The notes: generated by a model not told the origin, from the sequence alone. Positions 53,346 to 63,016 are shown, numbered from the stretch's first letter. The stretch is DNA of 64,000 bases from Hyphomicrobium_A sp964620915 (GCA_964620915.1 CAZUKP010000002.1:36905-100904), one strand, 5' to 3'. Translations and numbers: made by a program.

Positions 53346-54617
53346 TCAACGATGGAGTGCCATTTCGGCGGTCCCGCAATCATCAGGGACTGGCTTTCCT
53401 TCAAAGCGGTCGGCAATCCAAGCCACCGCCGTCAAGGCACTGTCATATCCAGCGAACTCATGACCCGTTCCGTCCAAAGTATAGAAATCCACCCTTGTGC
53501 CATTGCCACAAAGCTTGCTGACGAAAGCATTCGTAACTTCTGGCTCCACAACAGGATCAGCCGTGCCCTGCGCAACAAAGATTGGTACACTGGGTGGCAC
53601 CGGACCTACGGAATTGTTTTTCATCAAAGTTGCCCACGGCTCTAACTCTGTTGGGTTGCCCTTAAGAAATTTTTCTTCCTCCAAGGGTTGGATCTCCACT
53701 TGTATCTTAAGCACTTCAAAGACGGTCTCAACGCAATCGTGAGCCAGTTCGTCAAAACTCTCACGCGCGTCAGATTCTAGGATCTGATCGAGAGGCAGCT
53801 CGAATACCTCGGACCACGACCACAAGGCCATCGACGTTAGGGCCCGGCCCGGCCCCGTGTGTCGGTCGGCCTTGAATAGTCTTACAAGATCGGTCGCGGG
53901 TGCCGCTGTTGCTACGCCGACGAGTTCGAGTTCGGGCGCATAGTTTGCAGCCATCTGACCCGCAAAGAGTACGGCATGCCCGCCTTGAGAGTGTCCCCAC
54001 AGCGCAAAACGCTTCTGCGTATGAGCGCCGGCAACCTGTCGTGCCGCACGGATCGAATCCAGAACGGCACGCCCCTCGGCCTCACCGATGAGAAACGGTT
54101 GAGCGGTAGGACCAATCGGGCCTTGATAGTCCGTTGCGGCGACAATGTAACCGTGCTCCATCATATCCCAGAGACCCGGAACGATCCTTGAGAGATCAGG
54201 CATCAACGAGGGGGCACAACGATGCACGACACCTGATGTGGGGTGGGCCCAACCAACGATAGGGCGACCTTCTTTTGGAGCTGGGCTGTCGGGGATGAAG
54301 ACCGCCCCGGTGATCGCCACCGGATTGCCCTTATGGTCCGTCGACCGAAATAGTATGCGGTAGGGTTTGGTTTCATGAAGGCCGCCGCCCGGCATTGGGT
54401 GGCTGCGCAACAGCGTCCCAGGTGCAGCGTTATTGATCTCGGTCAACGTTACGTCAGTGAAGGGCTCTTCAGCGCGCACGCTGAACGCAAACAAAGAGCC
54501 CGCAACAACACCGACCAAAGCCAATGCTCGGCTTGGCGACACGAAGAAGAAGCGCGCTGTCGATTGGGGAGGTGCTCGCGACCGAGCACGACGTAATTCA
54601 GTTGTGTTATGGCGCAT
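53346..54617 (-). CDS. Secreted lipase-family alpha/beta hydrolase (copy 2)
   Basis: 423 residues with a longer N-terminus (basic, then SRALALVGVVAGSLFAFSVRA as signal segment). Same architecture as copy 1: VGWAHPTSGVVHRCAPSLM, GHSQGGHAVLFAG, VAQGTADPVVEPE and DGTGHEFAGY. The stretch around the nucleophile is nearly identical in both (YAPELELVGVA), so a tandem duplication is likely. 178 bp separate the two genes. Upstream, 239 bp without an evident gene separate it from gmk. Confidence 0.88.
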   Translation of the reverse strand: MRHNTTELRRARSRAPPQSTARFFFVSPSRALALVGVVAGSLFAFSVRAEEPFTDVTLTEINNAAPGTLLRSHPMPGGGLHETKPYRILFRSTDHKGNPVAITGAVFIPDSPAPKEGRPIVGWAHPTSGVVHRCAPSLMPDLSRIVPGLWDMMEHGYIVAATDYQGPIGPTAQPFLIGEAEGRAVLDSIRAARQVAGAHTQKRFALWGHSQGGHAVLFAGQMAANYAPELELVGVATAAPATDLVRLFKADRHTGPGRALTSMALWSWSEVFELPLDQILESDARESFDELAHDCVETVFEVLKIQVEIQPLEEEKFLKGNPTELEPWATLMKNNSVGPVPPSVPIFVAQGTADPVVEPEVTNAFVSKLCGNGTRVDFYTLDGTGHEFAGYDSALTAVAWIADRFEGKPVPDDCGTAEMALHR

Positions 54618-54856
54618 ATCCAATTCCCACACGCGGCGCCAGCAACGATGAAGCCACCTATACGTATCGACTGAATAGTGGGCCCGGGCAATTGAACGAT
54701 GGTGCAACAGGCAAAACAGGTTCCGTTCAAGCCGTTCTTAAAACTTGATACAAATCGGGGGTATTGCGCCGGTCGTGTCCGCCAGCAGACGTGCAAAAGC
54801 AGTGTTGATGCTAACGCGCGTCCAAAGGGCGGAGCGCAGAGCCTCAACATGACCCG

Positions 54857-55480
54857 CTAAAGCGCGTCTTGGAGATTTCGCACGAACCCTATGAGACCCT
54901 CCTGGCGCTCCCGCTTGAGGCGCTCGGCGCTGAGGATCGCTTGTAGATTGGCCAACGCAACATCGAAGTCCTCGTTGACGATAACATAGTCGTACTCGGG
55001 CCAATGGCTGATTTCGCTTGAGGCCTTTTGCATGCGCCGCTTGACCACGTCTTCGGCATCTTGTGCCCGTTCTCGCAACCGCTGCTCCAAAACCTCCGCC
55101 GTGGGCGGCAGAACGAACACGCGCACAACGTCGTGCTTCTTCTTCTCGGAAAGCTGTTGTGAGCCCTGCCAATCGATGTCGAAGAGGGTGTCGCGTCCGT
55201 CGGCAATCGCAGCTTCAACAGGTGCATTCGGTGTACCGTAAAAATTGTCGAAGACGTTCGCCCATTCGATCAGTTCTGACCGCTCGCGCATTTGCTCGAA
55301 TTTGGCATCGTCCACGAAGTAGTAGTCGCGCCCGTCGACCTCGCCCGGCCGCGGCGCCCGCGTTGTCACTGATACAGACAACGAGATATCCGGATCAGAC
55401 TCTAGGAGCCGACGCGCCAATGTCGTCTTGCCCGCTCCCGACGGTGACGACAGGACGAGGAGAAGTCCCCGTCGTTTCAT
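54857..55480 (-). CDS. gmk: Guanylate kinase
   Basis: About 207 residues; phosphorylates GMP to GDP. P-loop VLSSPSGAGKTTLARRLL, GMP-binding region SVTTRAPRPGEVDGRDYYFV and WANVFDNFYGTP. ATG 55480 with GGAAGAG upstream is preferred; GTG 55501 would add seven residues. Follows yicC on the minus strand after 68 bp, a common pairing. Confidence 0.96.
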   Translation of the reverse strand: MKRRGLLLVLSSPSGAGKTTLARRLLESDPDISLSVSVTTRAPRPGEVDGRDYYFVDDAKFEQMRERSELIEWANVFDNFYGTPNAPVEAAIADGRDTLFDIDWQGSQQLSEKKKHDVVRVFVLPPTAEVLEQRLRERAQDAEDVVKRRMQKASSEISHWPEYDYVIVNEDFDVALANLQAILSAERLKRERQEGLIGFVRNLQDAL

Positions 55481-55548
55481 TTTAGGCTCTTCCAAGCTCA
55501 CACCATCATATCTGCTGTGTCAGAAAATCGTTCGCTCCGGGTTATGGC

Positions 55549-56436
55549 TCACTCGATGTTCTGCACCTGCTCGCGCATCTGATCGATTGCTGTTTTCAGC
55601 GCAAGGCCTGCGCGTGTAATTTCCACGTCGTTCGCTTTCGAGCAAATTGTGTTGGCCTCACGGTTGAACTCCTGGGCCAGGAAATCAAGCTTACGTCCCA
55701 CGGCCCCGCGTTCACCGAGCAGTTGCCGCGCTGCATCGATGTGGGCACGAACCCGCTGGACTTCCTCTTCGACGTCGGCACGGGTCGCGAGCATGACGGC
55801 CTCCTGATGAAGCCGCTCCACGTCCAGGCTGTTCGTCGTTTCCAATATCCTGTTGATTTGCTCACTAAGTCGTTGTGCAACGGCTTCGGGGCTGCGCGCT
55901 GGCGACGTTTCGATGGCCCCTATCAGGCGCTCAATTGCAGCAAGCTGCGCTTCGATTGCACTTTGGAGACGCTCGCCCTCCGAACTCCGCGCATCCGCGA
56001 GCGCGCCGAGTGCGACCTCCAGTCCTTGCAGGATCGCCTCCGACCGTACGGCCGCGTCCACTTCCGCCTCTTCTATTTCGCAATTCTCAAGCACGCCCTT
56101 AATCGCAATAAGCCCATCGGCGCGCGGAAAGGCGCATCCGGTCAACTCGCGGACCCGCTCGGCAGCCTTGATAACCTCTGCAAGCGCTTGTTCATTCAAT
56201 CGGATCTCTTGCCCACCCTCACGCCGGTCAATCGCAAGGTTGATCGTGACGTTGCCGCGGGCGAGATATCGACCGGCCGCTTTGCGGATCTGCGGCTCAA
56301 GCTCCTCGTGCCCCGCGGGAAGGCGCAGTCGGACATCGAGACCGCGTCCGTTCACGCTACGCAGCTCCCAGTGCCAACCGACAGCTCCCAGGGAGCCATC
56401 GGCGCGCGCAAATCCGGTCATGCTCTTGATGGTCAT
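55549..56436 (-). CDS. yicC: YicC-family protein (putative endoribonuclease)
   Basis: 295 residues from ATG 56436, beginning TIKSMTGFARADG, the invariant YicC N-terminus, and ending ITRAGLALKTAIDQMREQVQNIE, also typical. Includes LEVALGALADARSSEGERL and QEFNREANTICSKANDVE. YicC acts as an endoribonuclease in E. coli; exact targets here are unknown. The frame extends far upstream, but without conserved sequence. Confidence 0.94.
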   Translation of the reverse strand: MTIKSMTGFARADGSLGAVGWHWELRSVNGRGLDVRLRLPAGHEELEPQIRKAAGRYLARGNVTINLAIDRREGGQEIRLNEQALAEVIKAAERVRELTGCAFPRADGLIAIKGVLENCEIEEAEVDAAVRSEAILQGLEVALGALADARSSEGERLQSAIEAQLAAIERLIGAIETSPARSPEAVAQRLSEQINRILETTNSLDVERLHQEAVMLATRADVEEEVQRVRAHIDAARQLLGERGAVGRKLDFLAQEFNREANTICSKANDVEITRAGLALKTAIDQMREQVQNIE

Positions 56437-56593
56437 GGGCTGATCCAATGGCAGCGCTGGAGGAACGGGCGGGCGCGAAGGCGGGAATCTAGCGGTACAG
56501 AGGCGCCCCAACAAGCCGCGATTCCTCCGCGCCCGATCCAATTGCCCATGGACGCGCACGTCAACCAAAGCAGCGAGCAACCACAGGCCCGCG

Positions 56594-57871
56594 TTAATTG
56601 CTTGGCTTGCGAATGGGAAGGGGAACGCCTGCCGCGTTCGCGCTGTCTGACGCGGAACTCGCCTCCGACGCTCCACCGGCGGAGATTGCCGTGCTGAGTG
56701 TAGCAGCGGTCGCTGCTTCCTCCTCATCACGCTGCTTGCGCATTCGGCGTTCGATCTTGCGCCAGTTGGAGACCGCTGAATTGTGATCGCGCAGCGTTTC
56801 GGAAAAGGCATGTCCCCCGGTTCCGTCGGCGACGAAATAGAGATCTTTGGTCTTTGCCGGGTTCAACGTTGCCTGGATGGCCGCGCGTCCTGGGTTGCAG
56901 ATCGGCGTCGGCGGAAGCCCCTTCACTTTGTAAGTATTGTGTTGGGTCTCTTTATTGAGGTCGGCGCGCGTCAGCGGCCGCCCGAGACGGCCCTCGCCGC
57001 CCACGATGCCGTAGATTACGGTGGGATCGGACTGTAGCCGCATGCCGTTGCGCAGCCGGTTGACGAAGACGCTCGCCACGCGGTCGCGTTCGTCGGCGCG
57101 TCCCGTTTCCTTCTCAACAATCGAAGCGAACACGATTGCTTCTTCTGGCGAGTTGAGCGGCAGATCCGTCTGACGCCGTTGCCAAGCACCGACGAGGAAG
57201 CGGCGCATCTCGGCTTGCATCCGATCCAGGAGTTCCTGACGCGACATGCCCTTTGAGAAACGATAGGTGTCGGGCAGCAGCGTGCCCTCGGAAGGGATCT
57301 CGGTGATCTCGCCGATCAGGTCGGGCTCCTCACGAATGCGCTCGACGATCTGTTGACTTGTTAGTCCTTCAGGGATCGTCAGCTTCGACAGAATGCTCTT
57401 GCCTTGCGTCAGGACGGCAAGCACGTCGGCCATGCTGGCTTGTTTCTTGATCTCGTACTCGCCAGCCTTCAGCTCCTCTGGTTCGTCCGCCAACAAGTTC
57501 TGCATGAGATAACTTGCTATGAACGTCCACCGATTGGAGATAACGCCGTCTCGCTCTAACCGCGACGCTATTTGAATGCGCCCTTCACCTTTCGGGATCA
57601 CGACGACGCGCGATACTTCGAGTGGCCCTGGCGTTTCAAACTGATGATAAAGGAGAAGCCCCAAGGCCCCGATCCCAACCATGATCACAAGCAGAACCGT
57701 GAGCAGCCCGCTGACAAACCGCACGAAGCCACCTCCCCGTCGCGGAGGTGGGGGCTCCATGTGAGGGGGGCGGGGAGCACGTGTTGGTTCCAGCATTTCC
57801 GCCGGACTCCGCGGACGAATGCTTGTGGCACCTAAGAGAGGACCAGGCCTTGCAGAATGGTTGTCGCTCAT
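56594..57871 (-). CDS. mltG: Endolytic murein transglycosylase MltG
   Basis: 425 residues. Cytoplasmic Pro/Arg-rich N-terminus (1-48), one membrane helix (VRFVSGLLTVLLVIMVGIGAL), LysM-like and YceG domains. Catalytic Glu in FASIVEKETGRADER, and SDPTVIYGI and NTYKVKGLPPTPICNPG are conserved. Cuts nascent glycan strands. The C-terminal 60 residues are Ala/Ser-rich and variable. Downstream of fabF as usual. Confidence 0.95.
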   Translation of the reverse strand: MSDNHSARPGPLLGATSIRPRSPAEMLEPTRAPRPPHMEPPPPRRGGGFVRFVSGLLTVLLVIMVGIGALGLLLYHQFETPGPLEVSRVVVIPKGEGRIQIASRLERDGVISNRWTFIASYLMQNLLADEPEELKAGEYEIKKQASMADVLAVLTQGKSILSKLTIPEGLTSQQIVERIREEPDLIGEITEIPSEGTLLPDTYRFSKGMSRQELLDRMQAEMRRFLVGAWQRRQTDLPLNSPEEAIVFASIVEKETGRADERDRVASVFVNRLRNGMRLQSDPTVIYGIVGGEGRLGRPLTRADLNKETQHNTYKVKGLPPTPICNPGRAAIQATLNPAKTKDLYFVADGTGGHAFSETLRDHNSAVSNWRKIERRMRKQRDEEEAATAATLSTAISAGGASEASSASDSANAAGVPLPIRKPSN

Positions 57872-58013
57872 AAGTTTCCGGTGCCGCTCACCGATCGCAT
57901 CGATCGCGCTCGAAAAGTCGAAAAGACGCTTCCGACCCTAGAGTTAATTGTGGCAAAACCGCGAATTAGACATGCGTAAAAGCTCGACGGCCTCCCCCCG
58001 TGACCGGAGTGCC

Positions 58014-59276
58014 TCAGGCAAGACGGCGCATTATGAGCGAAGCGTTCGTACCACCGAACCCGAACGAATTCGACAGAACGGTATTGATCTCGCGTTTCTT
58101 CGCCTTGTGCGGCACCAAATCGATTGCCGTCTCGACCGAGGGATTGTCGAGATTGAGGGTCGGGGGCGCGACATTGTCGCGGATAGCGAGCAGCGAGAAA
58201 ACCGCCTCGACTGCACCCGCCGCACCAAGCAGGTGCCCTGTTGCCGATTTTGTCGACGACATTGCGAGTTTGCCCGCCGCGTTCCCAAACAACCGCTCAA
58301 CCGCATTTAGCTCGATTTCGTCGCCCATTGGCGTCGAGGTTCCGTGCGCGTTCACGTAGTCGATGTCGCTTACATCGATTTCCGCACGCTGCATGGCGGC
58401 CCGCATGCAACGATAGGCGCCATCACCATCCTCTCTGGGGGCCGTGATGTGGTAGGCGTCGCCCGACATGCCGTAGCCGATCACTTCAGCATAAATCTTT
58501 GCGCCGCGCGCCTTTGCATGTTCGAGCTCTTCAAGCACAACAATGCCTGCTCCTTCGCCCATAACAAAGCCATCGCGCGCTTCGTCATACGGTCGAGACG
58601 CCTGCGTCGGGTGGTCGTTGAAGCCCGTCGACAAAGCGCGGCACGCAGCAAAACCCGCGACGGCGACACGGCAAATCGGCGACTCCGTTCCACCCGCGAC
58701 CATAACGTCCGCATCACCGAGGGCGACGAGTCGGGACGCGTCGCCGATCGCGTGTGTGCCCGTCGAGCAGGCCGTTACGACGGCGTGATTGGGACCCTTG
58801 AGCTGATGCTTGATGGAAACATAACCCGAGGCCAAATTGATCAGTCGCCCAGGAATAAAGAATGGACTAACGCGGCGAGGGCCCTTTTCCTTAAGCAGAA
58901 TTGACGTATCCGCGATCCCGGACAGTCCTCCAATGCCGGATCCAATGAGAACGCCGGCACGTTCCTGCTCTGACGGTGTATCCGCCTCAAAGCCTGAATC
59001 GTCGAGCGCCTGCTGTGCAGCCGCCATTGCGTAGATGATGAAATCGTCGACCTTGCGCTGCTCTTTCGGCTCCATCCAATCATCAGGATTGAACTTGCCG
59101 TCGCCATTCTGGCCGCGCGGAACAAAGCAAGCGATCTGGCAGGTTAGATCGGCGACGTCGAACTCCTCGATACGTCGTGCTCCGTTTGCACCATTGAGCA
59201 ACGCCGACCAAGACTCGTCGACACCGCAGCCGACGGGAGAAACCATCCCAAGTCCTGTGATCACAACGCGACGCAT
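58014..59276 (-). CDS. fabF: 3-oxoacyl-ACP synthase II
   Basis: 420 residues; condensing enzyme of fatty-acid elongation. Active-site Cys in VVTACSTGTHAIGDASR (C170) and the two His in VNAHGTSTPMGD and KSATGHLLGAAG. GFGGTNAS near the C-terminus. Upstream of it, acpP ends 164 bp away on the same strand. Confidence 0.97.
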   Translation of the reverse strand: MRRVVITGLGMVSPVGCGVDESWSALLNGANGARRIEEFDVADLTCQIACFVPRGQNGDGKFNPDDWMEPKEQRKVDDFIIYAMAAAQQALDDSGFEADTPSEQERAGVLIGSGIGGLSGIADTSILLKEKGPRRVSPFFIPGRLINLASGYVSIKHQLKGPNHAVVTACSTGTHAIGDASRLVALGDADVMVAGGTESPICRVAVAGFAACRALSTGFNDHPTQASRPYDEARDGFVMGEGAGIVVLEELEHAKARGAKIYAEVIGYGMSGDAYHITAPREDGDGAYRCMRAAMQRAEIDVSDIDYVNAHGTSTPMGDEIELNAVERLFGNAAGKLAMSSTKSATGHLLGAAGAVEAVFSLLAIRDNVAPPTLNLDNPSVETAIDLVPHKAKKREINTVLSNSFGFGGTNASLIMRRLA

Positions 59277-59440
59277 GATGGTCCTTCGGGCTGTAAACCT
59301 TTGCGCTCAGGCGCATTCGCCTGCGCTTTGCACAGGACATAAAAGCCTGGTCTACATGCGCAAGGCAAGACAACACGAAACCCCGAACATCCGCCGGTGT
59401 ACAGCGTTATCACCTGGCGGCTGTCGTGGGTGTAGCGCGT

Positions 59441-59683
59441 TTACGCCGCGCTGGCGTTCTTCTCGAGAAACTTCACCGCATCGCCAACGGTGAGGATGTG
59501 CTCGGCCGCATCATCAGGGATCTCGCAGCCGAACTCTTCCTCAAAGGCCATCACGAGTTCAACTGTGTCCAGGCTGTCGGCGCCCAGGTCGTCAATGAAG
59601 CTGGCAGTATCGGTGACTTTGTCACCCTCCACTCCAAGGTGCTCCACGACAATCTTTTTTACGCGCTCAGCGACATCGCTCAT
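59441..59683 (-). CDS. acpP: Acyl carrier protein
   Basis: 80 residues, acidic, with phosphopantetheine site S37 in DDLGADSLDTVELVMAFEEEF. Standard length. A ribosome-binding site GAGGGAAG lies eight or so bases before the ATG. Own promoter probable in the 354-bp gap upstream. Confidence 0.98.
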   Translation of the reverse strand: MSDVAERVKKIVVEHLGVEGDKVTDTASFIDDLGADSLDTVELVMAFEEEFGCEIPDDAAEHILTVGDAVKFLEKNASAA

Positions 59684-60037
59684 CAGTCTTCCCTCGCGTC
59701 GGTTGGTTAGGCAGTTCGTATTCTAGCTCTTATGGATTCGCCCGCGGTCCGACCATCCATCTTGCTCCGTTCCGACGGCTCGCGACTGGCGGGCACTGAA
59801 ACGACGCGGCGATCCAGCTCCTTTTGACATTGTGCGCCGCCGTCGTCCACGACCCAAACGCACAGCCCCAAGGCTCTTATCTCAACGGGCGAGAAGCCCA
59901 ACCCGTCCGGCTCGTTAACACACTTCATTGGCCTTGACTAGCGCCCGAAACACACCGTCTACGATGGATTGTCGGCCTGCGCAAAGTACCTTGCGGAATT
60001 GGCCCCCCATTGGAACGAATGGCGTTTACCACGTGCA
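59684..60037 (-). other. Intergenic region fabG-acpP
   Basis: 354 bp. A 73-codon minus-strand ORF (59707-59928) occurs but lacks a ribosome-binding site and any recognisable motif, so I do not call it a gene. The region probably holds the acpP promoter; no confident -35/-10 pair was seen. Confidence 0.5.
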
Positions 60038-60781
60038 TTAGACCATGGCCATGCCGCCGTTAATGTGCAGCGTTTGGCCGGTTATATAAGCGCCTTCGGG
60101 GCTTGCCAGATAGAGGACCCCTGCAGCGATCTCATTGGGGCTGCCGAAGCGTTGCGCTGGGATCATCTTGGCGATTTCGGTGGTCTGCTTCTCATTCAAG
60201 GCCTCTGTCATCGCCGTTGTGATGAATCCTGGTGCGATGCAATTGGCAGTAATTCCTCTGGGGGCCACCTCGCGCGCCAGGGATTTGGTCATTCCGATGA
60301 TTCCGGCCTTTGAGGCGGCATAGTTGCCCTGGCCCGGATTCCCGAAGACGCCCGACACGGATGCGATGTTGATTATGCGACCATAAGGGGGTTTGGCGCG
60401 CAACATTGCCCGCGCTGCAGCCCGGCACAGCATGAACGTCGAGGTCAGATTGACGGCGATCACGTCGTCCCACTGCTCGTCTTTCATGACCATGAAGAGA
60501 TTATCTTTGGTGAGGCCCGCATTGTTCACGAGGATGTCCAGCCGGCCCATCTTGGCAACTGCCTCGTCGATGAGCTTTGCGACGGCGGCACGATCAGCCA
60601 AGTCGCAAGGCAGGATGTGGACGCGATCACCGAGTTCTTTGGCGAGTACTTCGAGTTTGTCGACTTGTCGGCCGGAGATCGCAACCGTTGCGCCGGCCTT
60701 GTGGAGCGTGCGCGCGATCGCGGCACCTATTCCGCCCGTCGTACCGGTGACGAGCGCGGTCTTGTCCGAAACATCGAACAT
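60038..60781 (-). CDS. fabG: 3-oxoacyl-ACP reductase
   Basis: 247-residue SDR. TGTTGGIGAAIA cofactor loop, NNAG motif (LVNNAGLTKDN), catalytic Ser in INIASVSGVFG and YAASK. NADPH-dependent second step of the elongation cycle. Start preceded by AAGGAG. 9 bp after fabD. Confidence 0.97.
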   Translation of the reverse strand: MFDVSDKTALVTGTTGGIGAAIARTLHKAGATVAISGRQVDKLEVLAKELGDRVHILPCDLADRAAVAKLIDEAVAKMGRLDILVNNAGLTKDNLFMVMKDEQWDDVIAVNLTSTFMLCRAAARAMLRAKPPYGRIINIASVSGVFGNPGQGNYAASKAGIIGMTKSLAREVAPRGITANCIAPGFITTAMTEALNEKQTTEIAKMIPAQRFGSPNEIAAGVLYLASPEGAYITGQTLHINGGMAMV

Positions 60782-60790
60782 GGCAGCTCC

Positions 60791-61738
60791 TTAGCTATTG
60801 AGTTGTGCAAGTGCAGCATCGATCTCGGCGGGCGTACCGACACTGGTTGCGTTGAGGCTTGCTTCTGTGCGTTTCACAAGGCCCGAAAGGACCTTTCCTG
60901 AACCAATCTCATAGACATCGCTCACGCCGTTCGCTGTCATGTATGTAACACATTCTCTCCAGCGCACCGTCCCCACGACCTGTTCGATGAGGCACCGCTT
61001 GATCTCGGCCGGATCGCTGATCGCTTCGGCGGCAACATTGGCAACGACGGGGACGCAAGGCGCCTGCACATCCACCTTGGCGAGAGCTTCTGCCATGGCA
61101 TCGGCTGCGGGCTGCATCAATGTGCAATGGAAGGGTGCGGAGACTGGAAGCGGCACAGCGCGGCGAACACCAAATTCCTTTCCAACCGTGGGAACACGAT
61201 CGATGGCAACTTTACGCCCCGACAACACAACTTGAGTTGGTTCGTTGTCGTTTGCGATTTGGCATACGTCTCCTTGAGCAGCTGCTTCCGCGACCTTGCG
61301 CGCAACGTCGATGCCGACGCCAAGGAGCGCTATCATCGCGCCCTCACCGACGGGCACAGCCGCCTGCATGGCCTGCCCTCGCAGCTTGAGAAGCCGCGCA
61401 GCATCACTGAGTGAGAACGCGCCGGCTGCAGCAAGTGCTGAGTACTCGCCAAGCGAATGGCCAGCGACATACTTCACGTGATCTTTCAGAGAGAAGCCTT
61501 TTTCCTTCTCAAGGACGCGCATGACGGCCATTGAGACAGCCATAAGGGCCGGCTGGGCATTCTCCGTCAGCGTCAACGCTTCCTTGGGGCCTTCCCACAT
61601 GATCTTGGAAAGGTCTTGTGACAGAGCAGCGTCGACCTCTTCAAACACCTCACGCGCAGCGGGAAAGGCTTGGGCAAGTTCGGCGCCCATGCCGACGGCT
61701 TGGCTGCCCTGACCGGGAAAAACGAATGCGACCGCCAT
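60791..61738 (-). CDS. fabD: Malonyl-CoA:ACP transacylase
   Basis: 315 residues. FVFPGQGSQAVGMG at the N-terminus and nucleophile S95 in GHSLGEYSALAAAG; His in APFHCTLMQPAA. Loads malonyl onto ACP. First gene of the minus-strand fab operon, divergent from rpsF. Confidence 0.97.
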   Translation of the reverse strand: MAVAFVFPGQGSQAVGMGAELAQAFPAAREVFEEVDAALSQDLSKIMWEGPKEALTLTENAQPALMAVSMAVMRVLEKEKGFSLKDHVKYVAGHSLGEYSALAAAGAFSLSDAARLLKLRGQAMQAAVPVGEGAMIALLGVGIDVARKVAEAAAQGDVCQIANDNEPTQVVLSGRKVAIDRVPTVGKEFGVRRAVPLPVSAPFHCTLMQPAADAMAEALAKVDVQAPCVPVVANVAAEAISDPAEIKRCLIEQVVGTVRWRECVTYMTANGVSDVYEIGSGKVLSGLVKRTEASLNATSVGTPAEIDAALAQLNS

Positions 61739-62112
61739 TGGGTCTCAGTCCTCGATATGGACGTCTTTATTGTCTGGCCGGAGAGCATTTTCGGCCGTTC
61801 GCGCCGGTTTAGGCATGGCCTCAGCTCGCATGTCAAGCAGCACTGCCCCCCTAAACGGTCATGCCGGCGGTTCCTCCGAGTGCGGTGAAATGGGCCACAC
61901 GAGCCCTTGCCCCAAGGGGGAAATCGCGTATAAAGCGCCCCTTACCCGCTCCGGTTGGAGGCTGAACGGGAGACCGCGCCAAACGCGGCAGGGCCCTCAC
62001 GGACCCGTCTTCCGGTGTCTTCGCTCTTCTGGGTGACCTGATTGGGCCTTTCTCAGGGTCCACTAGGGGCTTTGCGCCAGGGCGGAACAAATAGATAGGA
62101 AAGGCCAAACAC
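61739..62112. promoter_or_regulatory. Divergent promoter region fabD / rpsF with structured rpsF leader
   Basis: 374 bp. On the plus strand TTGCCC (61907-61912) and TATAAA (61929-61934) with a 16-bp spacer form a good promoter, giving an rpsF leader of about 170 nt. The leader contains hairpin CCGCG/CGCGG (61974-61978, 61984-61988) enclosed by ACGGG/CCCGT (61966-61970, 62004-62008). Such a leader may be the site of S6:S18 autoregulation known in bacteria, but the diagnostic motif was not confirmed. Confidence 0.45.
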
Positions 62113-62643
62113 ATGCCGCTCTACGAGCATGTATTCCTGGCACGCCAGGACGTCTCGAACGCTCAGGTCGAGGCACTCACCAAGGAATTCACCGACGTTA
62201 TCGAGGCTGGTGGCGGCAAGGTCACCAAGAACGAGTACTGGGGCCTCAAATCGCTCACCTACAAGATCAAGAAGAGCCGCAAGGCCCACTTCTCGCTGCT
62301 CAACATCGACGCCCCGCATGAGGCGATCGCCGAGATGGAGCGGCTCATGGGTCTTTCGACCGAGGTTATCCGCTTCCTGACCCTCAAGGTTGACGAACAC
62401 GAGACAGAGCCCTCCGTCATGATGCGCAAGGGCGATCGTGATGACCGACGCGACGACCGGTTCGGTCGTGGCGGTCCGCGCGGTGGCGGTGGTTTTCGTA
62501 GCGACCGCGGACCCCCGCGTGGCGGTGGCGATCGTCGCGAAGGCTCGACGTTCCGGCCCCGCCCTCCCCGTGAGTCTAGAGACACTCCTGATGCGGGAGG
62601 CCCAAAGCCTGCTGCGGAAGCCACCCCCAAGTCGGAGGCATAA
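62113..62643 (+). CDS. rpsF: 30S ribosomal protein S6 with Arg/Gly-rich tail
   Basis: 176 residues. Residues 1-about 100 are canonical S6 (MPLYEHVFLARQD, then GGKVTKNEYWGLKSLTYKIKK). Residues about 110-176 are a low-complexity tail of Arg, Gly, Asp and Pro (for example DDRRDDRFGRGGPRGGGGF). Long tails occur in alphaproteobacterial S6, but this one resembles eukaryotic RGG segments that bind RNA. Ribosome-binding site AGGAAAGG. rpsR follows after 3 bp. Confidence 0.96.
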   Translation: MPLYEHVFLARQDVSNAQVEALTKEFTDVIEAGGGKVTKNEYWGLKSLTYKIKKSRKAHFSLLNIDAPHEAIAEMERLMGLSTEVIRFLTLKVDEHETEPSVMMRKGDRDDRRDDRFGRGGPRGGGGFRSDRGPPRGGGDRREGSTFRPRPPRESRDTPDAGGPKPAAEATPKSEA

Positions 62644-62646
62644 GAT

Positions 62647-62895
62647 ATGGCCGAGATCTCGTCGGGTGGTGGACGCCGCCCCTTCCAACGCCGCCGCAAG
62701 ACGTGCCCGTTTTCCGGCGATCATGCACCCAAGATTGACTACAAGGACGTGCGCCTTTTGGGACGGTATGTCTCCGAGCGCGGCAAGATCGTGCCCAGCC
62801 GCATCACTGCCGTTTCGGCAAAGAAGCAGCGGGAGTTGTCTCGGGCCATCAAGCGCGCGCGCTTCCTCGGGCTTTTGCCTTACATCTTGAAGTAA
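62647..62895 (+). CDS. rpsR: 30S ribosomal protein S18
   Basis: 82 residues, basic, with KTCPFSGDHAPKIDYKDV and RFLGLLPYILK at the C-terminus. Partner of S6 in the 30S platform. N-terminal RRPFQRRRK is typical for the class. Confidence 0.97.
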   Translation: MAEISSGGGRRPFQRRRKTCPFSGDHAPKIDYKDVRLLGRYVSERGKIVPSRITAVSAKKQRELSRAIKRARFLGLLPYILK

Positions 62896-62902
62896 GATTG
62901 CT

Positions 62903-62923
62903 GGGCGCCGGTTCGCGGCGCCC
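62903..62923 (+). terminator. GC-rich hairpin after rpsR
   Basis: GGGCGCCG (62903-62910) / CGGCGCCC (62916-62923) with loop GTTCG, 7 bp past the rpsR stop. There is no U-tract, so it may attenuate or protect the mRNA end rather than terminate fully before the DUF2232 gene. Confidence 0.4.
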
Positions 62924-63016
62924 GGTGTCGCAAGCAGACTAGGTTGGGACAGCGGCGGCACTCATTCACACAGCCGCACCTGTCTCTAACCGCCACAGAG
63001 CGGGACAGCTTACCGA

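Noticed and set aside
59707..59928. 73-codon minus-strand ORF in the fabG-acpP gap
   Set aside because: No ribosome-binding site, no recognisable motif and random-looking composition; likely chance in GC-rich DNA.
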